This document shows positions 1 through 12,700 of a stretch of 64,000 bases of DNA, one piece after another. The translations under genes were made by a program, and so were the position numbers. The DNA lies in the NCBI GenBank assembly GCA_035578905.1, contig JAQJVL010000303.1:434001-498000 (forward strand). The letters run 5' to 3'. The DNA comes from Stictocephala bisonia. Lineage: Eukaryota > Arthropoda > Insecta > Hemiptera > Membracidae. A model generated the notes under the pieces. It saw only the letters and a list, made by a program, of their open reading frames with translations. It did no database searches and was not told the origin of the DNA. The stretch's first letter is position 1. The number at the start of each line of letters is the position of its first letter.

Positions 1-559
1 AAGTAGTGAAAATCAAAATAAAAAATATACCTCAGTAGATTGACAGTTTCCCTTCTTTTCTACGATGCCTTTTAAACATATCGATTACATAAGAAACCGT
101 CCCAATTTGATTAGTGCTTTAAACATAGTCAATTGAGCGATATCACAAAGACTATAAGAAAATATAGACTGAAATAGTGGCTTTACTTTTAGCCGGAGTG
201 GTACCAAGTAACATATTGTTTCCCTTCAGTATACTCAATATTTTTATATTCTCTGCATTTGCAGGTTTCTGAAAACTATTTATTGTCATCATTAAGGACA
301 ACTAATTATAAGTAAAAGCAAAGACTATTGGCTACACTCTTCCATTTTAACTCCTGTGATGGACTGAGGATAAGACCAGTGGCCTTGAAATATCTCGATG
401 TTTGTTTCAGCTTTTTTTTTGGTGTGCGAGTTAAATTTCCTTGGACTTGCCTAAGGAATATTTTTTTTTTAAAGGCAAGCCTGCTTTCCTTTCCTAAACA
501 AAACTTAATAATTCAGTCACTTGCTCTTATGTGAAATATTAACACTTTATTTTGCTTAC
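1..559 (-). other. beta-spectrin intron, open at window edge
   Basis: This is intronic sequence downstream of the GTAAGC donor at 559. It is AT-rich with short T runs. I see no exon, RNA gene or recognisable repeat in it. The next beta-spectrin exon is expected beyond position 1. Confidence 0.7.
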
Positions 560-733
560 CTGAGTATGTAGAGCTTCAATAGTGCTGGCATAGTTCTTGA
601 GCTCATCTGTTGCATCTTTGTGTTTTTTGAGCAGAGACTGTACATTGGCCTCGTCTCTACCAACATCCTCTGATGAAACAAGTCGCAGGGTGTCCAACAT
701 CCAGATGTCCACGTCATCTGCGTCTGCAAAGAA
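560..733 (-). CDS. beta-Spec: beta-spectrin exon 13: spectrin repeat 5, start (residues 747-804)
   Basis: It starts [20 protein letters not shown] after TATAG and continues [20 protein letters not shown], ending [11 protein letters not shown] before GTAAGC. It is a phase 0 exon of 58 codons. This is the last coding exon inside the window; the gene must continue to the left because a full beta-spectrin has about 17 repeats and a PH domain. Confidence 0.97.
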
Positions 734-3700
734 CTATACAACAAAAGATTTCAATAGTTCACTTTCACATTAGACATCCAATATTAAATAAGTGCTAATG
801 TATTTGGTTGAGAATCAAATAAATATTTCAACCATAAAATTGGGTATTTATATTAATCAAATTTTGAAACAAGTTATTTAGAAATGTTTCAAAATGTTTA
901 GTAACCATTCATTTTTATACATATAAAAATGAATGGACAGGTGGAGGTCCTGTGAACAGCAGACCTAAATTAAATGTTTGCCTGGCACAATTCCTCTTCA
1001 GTTTTCTGTCCAGGAGTAAATGCTTATAGACACCTTTCAACTATGTGATTTGATAGTGGTTGTTTCTGAAGCAATAAATTATACACTGTTTTGAGTTAAG
1101 GTTAAAAGTTTTTAAAGCAATAACAATTATTAATAACTTAAATTATTAAATAGCTAATATTTTGTTAAATGAATTATTATACAAATATAACCTTATTAAT
1201 GTCATTTGATGAACTTCTTACTGAACAAGTAAAGATATTTTGATCTGCTAAGGGATATATAGCTTTAAAAAACCAGCCAAGGAATGTAATAAGTTCACTA
1301 ACATATCACAAAAACCAAAAACATTTGTCTTCTTTCTCTGAAAAACTCAAATCTTACTTCAAGGAAAGTCATAAAATACAAAAGGATACGTAGTTTTGTT
1401 AAATTTTATTTATTTAAGAAACTTTAATCGATAGTATATTTGTTGATTTAAATGTGCATTTATAAGACATATTTCCCTAAAAATCTAACTTTGAGCAAAA
1501 CTAATCACTAACTCAAAAAGATTCACATCTATACACATTAAAAACAATACTTCCTCCCATGTGATACGACAATCACTAAAACTTTGAGTCAGTTTATACC
1601 CATCAACTCAGAAATGTTTATAGGAAATATACAAGTGGAGATTACAAGACATGCTCATCAAAAACTTTGATCCCCCACTTGAACACATCCAGTATCAAAC
1701 TCATTACATAAGGCTTTAGTAAAAACTGTCTAGAAAAGGGACAAAAGGACAAATACATGACTTGATACATATAAGGTTTAAGCTTGTTTGCTAACATACT
1801 CTCTCTCAAATCCTAGATTTTCATAATTATTACACAACAAAAGCAATTGCAACATTTTTAACAGACATCTGCCAACCCTTCTTTTGAGGAAGACAAAGGT
1901 TGTTGGACATTTGCCATCACGACGAAAAATACCAATCACGACGTTTCGATTTGGTAAAACCCAAATCTTTTTCAAGTGCTAAAAACTAAATTACATCTAA
2001 ACAAACATGTTATAAAACTACGTTCTTAAACTAATAAACTTATCTACATTAATAATTATCTACATTTTAACCTAGATCCTAGAATGGGGTACAAGAAAAT
2101 GAACTACTAAATATAAAAATAAGTATTTTAATATGGATAACACTAAAATACTTCACAGGCAACCACATTTTAAAAAACGTAAATTCATCGAAGGTGCCTT
2201 TATGAAACTAAATAATGAACAAGTAATCAGTCAAAGTAGCATAGAAGTTAGACCCATGTGGGTTCCTTTACTTAAAAATACACTTGTTAAAAAGTTCAGT
2301 ACACTAATGACATCAACTAACCAGAATCCTTCACCACCTGCACCTACAACAACAAAACACCCCATGACCCTCCGTCCCCGAACTGAGTCACCGCATTCTT
2401 GGCGATCTCGGAACGTACGTCTCTGAACACGTCAGTCTTTGGATAGTTCTTGTGAAGTGTAGTGTGTATGTTTATCTTGTCTCCATGTTTATCACCTTGG
2501 AGGGAACTGCGTAGACACTGCATTTGGATTGAATCATCCTCACTTGTATTTAGTAAACTTAGCTCTATTGTTTGACACACGTTACACTTCCCTTCAATCC
2601 AATCTTGCGATCTTTGAGTTTCAATCGTTCGATCTTTAAGTTTCAATCTTTTTTATGAAGATTTAACGTTCTTAAGTTTTGAAAATGACTATTTTATATT
2701 TATTTTTATTTTATTGTATTGTTCTATTCATGCTAATTTTTGTCTTTTCAGGTTAAAATGTAATTGTAATAGTTAATTTAGATTAGACAGTAGTCTCAGT
2801 CCTTCCGAGTTACAGATATCAATTTGGTGCATGCTTAATGTTATTTTAAATTAATAGTGCTTTTCAGGTATTATATATTTATGATTGGTTAATGTCATCT
2901 CATTTCAGACTGATTGGAGAATATAAATTTAACTGTGTTTTAAAATTTGTTTGTTGATATCGTAATCTTGGCAGCGCCTAATTGGTTACATTAATTTCAC
3001 CCAGTTAACATTTTTTATATTTAGTAGAAGTTCATTTTGTTGTACCCCATTCTAGGATCTAGGTTAAAATGTAGATAATTATTAGTGTAGATAAGTTTAT
3101 TAGTTTAAGAACGTAGTTTTATAACATGTTTGTTTAGATGTACTTTAGCACTTGAAAAAGGTTTGGGTTTTACCAAATCAACGTCGTGATTAGTATTTTT
3201 CACGTAATGATGGCAAATGTTCAACAACCTTTACCTTCCTCATCTTATACTCCATCATTAACAAATTTCAAAAACAAAGTTAACCCTTCTTTGTTTTAAA
3301 AATTATTAGATATAATATGTATATATCATAAGATTTTTGCCAGCTACCATTTATTTTTAATTTAAAATTATGTATAAGCTGAATTTTATACTTGGAAAAA
3401 AAGTCCAATAGTCATTATATCCTATATATTAAAACAATCAGATCATTTAGTGCACTCACTTTCTGGACTTATTACTTAACAGATTTTGATGAATTTTTTT
3501 ATTCAAAAGATAACTTTGATTTCTAAGTCGTAACGGAACTAAATATTTGAAATTTCCCTAGATTTTTGCCCTACACGGCGTCATAGTTACAATTATTCTT
3601 GTGGTGATTAATTGTCCAGCTGGCGGCATAAACAAATGTTAAATGGTCCAAATAATTTGTTAGGTTAAACATAGAGAGCAGCACAGTAAACTATCAAATT

Positions 3701-6700
3701 AATTATAAAAGAGCGAATATATGTCTGTCTATATGTATGTTATCATCAGCCGTTAAATAAAATGAAAACCTTTTAAATAGGTTTAGTAATAACATTGGTT
3801 GTTTATAATTATTATAGTATAAATAGAGTGCAAATCAAGTGCAGTGAGTGAGCTAAATGAATTTAAATTACATGATTTTACTTAATACAGTTTAATTACT
3901 AAATTTTAAAATCAAAAGTTATATGCCAAGGCCGATGCGTCACTCGCTGCGCTCGTGACATGGTTGGTACACTAAGTGTGCAGTGGTGTCCCCTAGTTAT
4001 AATAAAAATTCAAAATTAATAGTAAATGATCTCCTGTCACAAAGCTAAATCCAATCCATCAAGCCATTTAAGACCTGCCTCACTGATTCTATTTATGCTA
4101 GCTAATATCTCCGTAAAACAGCGCAAGGGGCACTTTGAAACTACGTGATCCATTGTTTGGATAGATTCCCCGCAATCACATGACTGATCTACTGTCAATC
4201 CCCATTTGTATTTCCAGTAGTTACTTCTGCCCACTCCATTTCGGAACTGATTCAATAATGTCCACTCCCTATGAGGGAGGTTCATCCAACCTACAGATTT
4301 AACATAACACTACATAACTGATTTAAGAAACCCACCAATGTAAGATAATCTCACAACATAAACAAATATTTAACATAACACTACATAACTGATTTAAGGA
4401 ACCCACCAATGTAAGATAATCTCACAACATAAAACCATATTTAACATAACACTACATAACTGATTTAAGAAACCCACCAATTTAGGATAATCTCACAACA
4501 TAAAACCATATTTTGAACATATTCTGTTTTTTCAACACCTACCTTAAATAGATTACAGCAGTGTATATGGTATATTATTTACAACATATGATATCATACT
4601 CTTTGGAAACAAAGATCTAAAGTGGTTGTTAAATAACCTAGAATCTAGCATTGTTATAGGTAAGTATCTTTTTCTCTCCAAGTTAGGTATTAAATAAAAT
4701 TTACAACCATACATGTTTTTTGTTTTATCTAGGACCTTTTTTAGCAACATCAGGTAAGTTGACTGAGTTAACCTCTCATTAATAACCATTAAGTACCAAG
4801 CTTTCCCCACCAAAATCAAGATTCCTATATATCCAGGTTGTATTAGTTTTTTGTGACAAATTACCTCTGAATTTTCTATTAAACATTCACAGAACTTTAA
4901 AGTTACTAACCTGATGGTAATCAACAGCTTCCTCGAGACGTCGTCGCCTTAATGCGGCAAGGTCCAGCAGATGGTTCCAGCTGGCTAATGTGTCTTGCAG
5001 CCGTTCCTGTATCCTTTCTGCACCAAAGTGCTGTTGTTGGACCAGTTGGTCTCCTATTGCTACTACACTCATCAGCTGTGGCTCGTGGCTTCCAATCTCA
5101 TTCTCCAATGCCTATACCATGCATATTAATTTAGATACAGATCTTTTCTTCAAAGGTCACATAATTTTTCTACTACAGATAAATAAAAATCTTCATTTTA
5201 AACCCTTATAACACTGTATCAGTTGCCTAACTTTGACTAATATTTTCTCTGTGCTGTTTTTTTATTTCCTAACAAGTTGTAACGATTTTGTCAACTAAAA
5301 CAAAGTTTCAAACATACCAATACCAGATCATCTGTTCAGAAAAGCATTTTTAAATTTAAATAGTTAATTAATTTATTATTTCTTTAATTTTTTTAAAGTA
5401 GAAGCCAAACTACTTTGTAACTTTACTCTGTCCATTCCGCATTGGACAATTGATTTGTGCGGACAATTCATCCACACAGAATACGGGCGAGAACCAATAC
5501 TAGGTGAGTAACTGATAAAACACTACCAGTTAAAATCAGGACTTAGGGACAGTGCGGGGGCACTATCCCTAAGTCACGCTCAAGTCCTGACACCTCGGAC
5601 CACTCCACCACTGACGTTCCCTATTACTACATCCTAGTAGTTTGCTTGCCTGACAAAGCTCATGGATGATACTAATCAAATTCAACAAAGCTTATTGATA
5701 CCATCAACACATCCAAATTAATTTTTAGCCACCCAACATTGGAGTTCCTTCATTAATATTCTCGTCAACAGATCCACACCATATCTAAATAAGGATTTCA
5801 ATTAAATGAATATTACATATACTCTGTCTGCACTTAATCAGTAATCCGTTGACTTTTTTCATTAGATCCCGATATTTTTATTTAACACCACAACCCAGCA
5901 CTTAATTATCATGTAATTGAGACCGCTTCCCTAGACTACTATGTTAAACTCTGGATCCTCCTCACCTTATGCTTAGATAGAAGCAAGTTGATAGTTGTAA
6001 GGTCGTGGCCGATTTCCGTTGTTGAAACAATCTGCTCCTTTTCTTTAATCCAGTTCTCCTCGTCTGCCATGTCCCAGTAGAATTGCCACAACTTCCGACT
6101 TTCCTCCAGCCTTGCCCTGCGCTCTACTGCCAGTTTCACCAGCTCTGCGTATGCATCCTATACAATACAAAATTAATAATTTATCTATTTGATTACTAAA
6201 TTTTTTAACAAATATGAAAAATTGGTTTTTAGTTAGTTTCAAAACAAATTAGGCTAGAACATCTTAAGATTACCAATTCCCCACAATACTAGTCAAAGAG
6301 TATTCCCAGGAATATCGCCAGGTTACCTAATTTAACATCAATGAGGTACTTACTCCTTGATCTGTATTTCAAGGAGTGGTTCAATCTGCACCTGCACCTG
6401 CCCTACACTACATATCTAATATTAATAATAAGATGTAACTACCCTTTAAACAGAAAAAAACTAATGGCAAATTATTTAATTTTTAATTATATACATTGTG
6501 GTCTTTTTAAATTGTATTTTAATCTCTGGACCCCACTGCAAATGAGTTTTAACAAAGGTGTTTGTTAATGTTTAATTAATAATGCAAATCTATGAGTCTA
6601 GATTTTTTAAATCTTTCTAATACAAGAGAACTCATAATAAATAGTTATTCTTTTTTGTGTACTATAATATTTGTGCATTTTGTACTTGTATTATAATATA

Positions 6701-9700
6701 TTTGTGCATTTTGTGCTAGTATTGTAATATATTTGTGTTGTGTGACGTTCACTTGTACTGTTTTTTTTTTTTTAATGTAGGTTCAATAAAATTATGTTTT
6801 CCATTGAGAGTAAGACAAAAAAAGAGCGTAAAATAATACTAAGTAAAACAAATTTATAAACTAATTTTGAAGGGATATGAACAGTTTTACATGGTTAAAA
6901 AAAGCATACCATATGATAATTTCATCATTATCAACATTTTAGAGACTTCCTAATTTGATTCAGCGTAATTGCTTCACTACTGAAACTTGGCTAAGTTTAT
7001 AAAATCAGAATTGACCCTTAACACGTTCACTGCTAAAATTTTTTTAAAACTTTTGTAATATGCTAAATTTTTTTTATAGTAAAAGTGTACTTTACCTTCG
7101 AGTAAACATTGGTGTAGCATAGAAAATGTCATCCGTCATCTGCTTCCTTGAAAAAAGTGACGTCATAGGTTGAGTCTCCGTTAGGAGACGGCAGCACCTG
7201 GCAGGTCGAGAGCAATACGTCTCCGCTCGGAGACAGCAGCACTGAGTATTCTCTGTGTTATCCCACAGTCCTTATTGTTCTACTGTACAGTTTTATTTAC
7301 ACTTTTTTATTTACACTATTTACATCTAAGTTCGCCATTATGTTTAGGGGGTGTGCCACTTGTCAAAACAGGCAAGTGCGCACAATCCTGGCTCACCTGG
7401 GCACTGAGCACAAACAAACACAGTTAGAGTTTTTTTATTTTCTTTCGCACATTGCCTACATCTCTTTCTCTTGTTGCGATCTCCCTTAGTGTCTCGAACT
7501 TCTGGTTTTGACAGTACATGCCTTGTAGCTGCTAATTGTCGTGGGCGGGGCAATTCAGGCTGTTGTTGTGGCAGGAGTTTATCAATTACTTCCAACCTGA
7601 AGTCGTATAGAGCCATCTTCCTTCCTCCATGGTAGTTGACAAACTCATTTAACTTGAAAGCGTTGATCATGGTCATTTGAAGTAAATGGATAAAAATTTT
7701 TTTGTACCATCTGAGTGATTTGTGTTCCATTGAATAATAACTCATCATCTGGTCGTTACGATCAACGCCCTTCATATGGGCGTTGTACTGTACAATTGGT
7801 AAGGGCTTCTCACGTGGTGTCCCAAAGCGATTGGTAGAGATAGTCCAATCATTTTCAAACTGAGTGGAAATGTATAAAACCTGACGTTTATCCTTCCACT
7901 TGCCAACCATTATTCCCTGTGCATACCGTTCAATCTTCTCTCCTTTTTTCAGTTTCGCTGCTTTTACGTCAGCGGGAAGGTATTTCCTGTTTGACACCAG
8001 AGTTCCTGTACAATATGTGCCGTTACTTAGAAGATGGGTTGCCATAGGAATACTATTATAGTAGTTGTCCATAAAGAGTGAGTGTCCAACATCATATTTT
8101 CCTTGCATGAGAAAATCCACCACTTTTATACCGTGCCCTTTCCCACTAAGTTCTCCTCCTTTGCCTGAATAAACCGTAAAGGCTATGCAGAGACCCTCTG
8201 GTTCACATAGGGAGTACAGTTTTATACCATACTTATGTCGTTTTCTTTTTATGTATTGCCTGAATTGCAGGCGCCCTCTCCACAGAACAGTGCCCTCATC
8301 AATAGAAAGTTCTTTAGCAGGATAATATATTGAAGACATTTTACTGTTGAAGTGGTCAATCAGCTTTCGTATCTTGTAGAGTCGATCCACTGGTTCCTGT
8401 TGTTGATGTTGAAGATCATTGCGGCTGAAGTGGAGACAGCGTAAAATTATCAAAAATCTATCTCTACTCATTTGCTCACGCACAAAACCGAAATTGAACA
8501 TTCTGTGCTTTTTCCAATAGTCACTGAGCCGGTTGAGCTTCACTGTACCCATGTGTAAGACTATCCTAATAAATACCTTCAACTCTTCAATAGTTAATTC
8601 CTTCCATTTGTTGATTCGGGATTTAGGGGTCAAATTAGGTGACAAGAAAACCTGCCACGCATATTCATTACTTGCAATGACAATCTCCTGTAAAATTTCA
8701 TCATCAAGCAAAAGTGAAAACCAATCAATTGGCCTATTATCGCCAGGTACCGGTACAAGCAGTTCATTTGTCTTTGTAAAAGATATTTGTCTTAGCCCGC
8801 TTGTGTTGGGACACCATTGGTAATTAAATCTTACGTCATCAGGTTCCTCGTTTGATTCGTCATCAATAGCGTCGTCTTCATCCACCACTGGATCTATAGG
8901 CGCGTCGAGTTGAGCCTCGTCAAGGTCACTGTTTTGCCCGCCGTCAGCCGACAAGTCCGACTCACTCGGGTCTAGTTCACTATCGTCCAAAAGGCATAAT
9001 AAATCGTCGTCCTGGACCCTACTGGGACCGGCCATTATATTATATAAGAACACTGTACACAACACTAAACAATAACACTTGAAACTTCTCTAAAAATAAC
9101 GGTAGTTAACTCCCACTCGAAACAAAACACAATGGATATCGGTTCAACACGCGGCAAAAATTCGGTCTTCCTCACACGAGTGCTAAGAGCACACTGACTG
9201 TATAGGTTTGGCAGTGCCGAGAGTCTCCGATGGGAGACGGACGCACCCGACGTTGGTTCGGCTAGTCTCCGATCGGAGACCGCCGCAGTGAACGTGTTAA
9301 AGGAGTACTGCCATTCTAGAACAGCACTATATAGAAAATCAAAAGGAGAAAGAAAATTAAATCCTTAAAAATAAAAAATAAAACAAGTAGGGTTTAATAA
9401 TTACATAAATGGCTAAAATAACATATGCTCGTGATAAAATAACTAATAGAATGATGTAGAAAAAAAGATTACTGAGCCTTTAACAATATGTATATCTACA
9501 ATGTAAAAATATCATATGAGAGACGAAAGTGATGAAATTCATGCGCAAGAACTAATATTTCTATGGCAAACATCTCTGCACACTATATTGAATAAATTTC
9601 CCTCGTAAACTGGAGAAGACATCACGATGTAAAAGCACAGTTATTAAGGTTAGGTGGGAAATATATTGGCTGACATTATGTTTTCTGTCTCAATGCTACA

Positions 9701-12700
9701 CCACATAACACAACCATCAGTTAACATTTGTTATAGTAAGGTATTTCTATAAATGCACTTGTTACATGATCCCTTCATCAAATCGTTGTTATAAAAATTA
9801 TTTTTTAAAGTTATGCTCGGAACGTTCAAGAACGGCAGTACTCCGTTGGTCCCTTTAGATGTTGATGTACCAGAACGGCATTACTTCTTTACCGCTACTA
9901 TACTATACTCCTTAAATGGTTAAATATGATGGTCTGAGTATATTGTTTATTTTAAATTTTTATTTCTAGAGTTAAGATATTTACTAATTAAGTTTTATTT
10001 ACTACATATTTTTACTTTTTTATTTTAAAAGTAAACTACTAGTTAACCTCTAGTTGCTGCACCCTCTCCACAATAATAGCAGGATCACAAGGTCGGAAAC
10101 CTTCCGTCGTCTCTTGGTCTAGGAACCTAAAACATTTGTTCAGGAGTATGTGATGAAACTGTAAGGAGTTTGTACTATCATTATAAATTAACATATTTTC
10201 CAAATACTTTGAATTAAAATACAGAATTTAATTAAGTAAATGTTATTTTTTAGGAGTCTTTTTATTCCTTATTAGCTAGTTTGTAAATGTATGTCCTTCT
10301 ACCCTCATGTGCTGTATTTTGGAATATTTTGGAAGGTTATCATTTTAGGAAGTGAATTTCAAATTCTATTACAGGGGACTCATAATTATTTGAAATCAAT
10401 GTGGCGGCAAACAGATCTAGATAGCACTAATTCTGTATGAGCCGAAGTTCAAGGTTAAGTAGTCCTTGTGAGCATGATAACCTTTAATACTTCAAAGATA
10501 CTAAGTTAATTATTTAAATAAAGTTGATAACTCAATACTAAAATGTAGGATATGGCATTGTACTGCTCACTTGTGTGTACAATTTTGTAATCATTGTATT
10601 CAGCTGACTACTGGTGTCAAGCTTACGGCAAATAAAATTCTATAAATACGGAAAGGGTTAGTAAAAACTTTTCACGTGACCATGCTTTTGTTATTTGTTC
10701 CGAGATGGAAAATCTGTCATTGAAATAAATATAACATTTGGTATTTATGCTTCATTTCTATGACGATGAAAAGTTGAAGTTCGATTAATTCTAAAACCAA
10801 ACTTTTTGTGATGCTGGTTAAATCTTTGTTATTTTTGGTTGCGATATTTATTATAATATAAGATCGACTCATACATTATTTGTAAAATCTAGTATAGTAA
10901 CTTCAACAACACAAATAAAATTGTTAATTTTAACCTTTCAATAAATCCTTTTGACAAACCTTTTGCTAACTGTATTAATCACCAATCACAACAGTATTAA
11001 GGATTATTTTTCAATATTGCTAATTATTGAAATTTTATTTAATAGCTAACAAAAGCTCACACAAAATGGCTACAGATTCTTCAAGCATGAATACAGCCAG
11101 GTCCGGCTCCAGCTTGATCCAAACTTACCAATATTACTAACGTTCTTCTACTATTTTCACTCATCTCATCTTCCCTCATCAACAGCCTCTTCAGTTATCT
11201 GTCATCACTTGACATCACCATATAATCACTCTTGTTTGAATTTCATTTCATTCCCAATTGTGATAGCTTCTTTAACCATGCATCCAGGTGTTTATATACT
11301 TCCACCTCCCCATTCCCTCATATCATACATCTTGTCCATTCATTATGAACAATGGACATTTTATTTTCTAGAATATTTAGCCTTATTTTCACTTGTCTTT
11401 ACTGTTTTAACTATTTGGCTTACACAATGAAATGTTGTGTAGAACTTAAGAGATGCAGGTAAGTTCACAACTTAAGTACGAAGCCTTCATAAATATTTTG
11501 GTACCTCATATTGATAAATATATGAAGAAACAGTTGTGCTATACCTCTGACTTTGCTGCACTACAGCCTTTACTCTCTCTCCAAGCACATTGATGTCTGC
11601 CTCTACCAGCGAGTGTTTCTGGAGTAGATCCTGCACGCCCATCAAATGTTTGCCTGTTATCAGAAACAACTGTCACAACACTACAGTGGTTTATTGGCCT
11701 TATTAATGATAAGATGTTCATCTTGATAATATAAGATGATAACTTTACTGAAATGGCAGCTTAGTTACAAAGAAGTTTATGAGGGTAATAATATGTGTGA
11801 GTTTGTGACAGACGAGTATTAAAAACTTGGATTAATTAACACTAGGGAAAGGAGGAAGAAATGTGCAAAGAGTAAGCATGTGTTTCGAATATATACATAC
11901 AGTTTAACAATCAGTGACTTTGATGCAATTCTCGAGGATTTTTGTCAGCCCAGTAGCACCTGTTTTGTTTGTTGACAGAATCACACAAATTAAACTGGGC
12001 TCAATGGTTGAAGAAAATGAATGCCAGAAATTGGCTTACTCAGAGTATGGAGAATTGGGAGCGTCACCTCCCCGATTTGATCTTCAAAACTATGTAAAAC
12101 CAAACTTTAGATATGTGCCTACAGTATAAAAAATAATTATAAATGTTTGATTCATACAATGGTTTTATTAAGTTTTTAAAAAAGGAAGTTATGCTGCTAC
12201 AACCTGTATCTAAATAGATGTTCATATTTAATCAGTAAATTATAAAGGATTTTTTAGTAATTGGGATTCAAATCTATACATTTAATGAGATATAAATATA
12301 TATCAATAAGATCAACAATGCCAATAATAGTGACAACTTACCATAGTCATCTGATAATAGCCTCATCTTGAGTTCCTCCATGGAATCTAATATATAGAGC
12401 ATTTCTTGGAAGTTCTGCTGAAGCTGGAGGGACAGTTCTAGCCTCATCCTCCTGGCCCGCAGCAGCTCCAGCAGGTAGTTCCACAGTCTCAAAACATTGT
12501 CTTTCCTGCAAACCAATAGAAAATTAACTATGTAATTAAATTAAATCATCTCTGGCTCTTAGAAGGTGAGCTTGTATTCTCTTCAATGCTAACCCTCCTT
12601 TGCTGATTTATTTTTATTTTTAATTAGAAAAAAATGGTAAGAAAATTAGGTTGATACCTTAGGCTTAGCAAATTTGTCCTGAAGCAAATTTGTCCCTTTT

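Larger units (their letters stand above)
7022..9296 (-). mobile_element. Complete piggyBac-family DNA transposon
   Basis: The element is 2,275 bases long, with perfect 12-bp terminal inverted repeats CACGTTCACTGC (7022-7033) and GCAGTGAACGTG (9285-9296), flanked on both sides by TTAA. It encodes one uninterrupted transposase on the minus strand and has untranslated ends carrying four 16-bp quasi-palindromes. It sits in beta-spectrin intron 10 in the same orientation as the gene. Perfect ends, exact TTAA duplication and an intact frame suggest a young insertion and possibly an autonomous one; activity is inference. Confidence 0.95.

Noticed and set aside
2133..2426. Plus-strand frame inside the foldback element
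   Set aside because: Low-complexity frame overlapping an equally unsupported minus frame; no motif.
8533..8823. Plus-strand frame inside the piggyBac transposase
   Set aside because: Antisense shadow of the long transposase frame; no motif.
9036..9065. Upstream extension of the transposase frame
   Set aside because: The ten extra codons start with GTG, not ATG, and overlap a TATATAA-like word. The ATG at 9035 is the better start.
11539..11721. Second minus frame over exon 9
   Set aside because: Shadow of exon 9 in another frame, with no homology.
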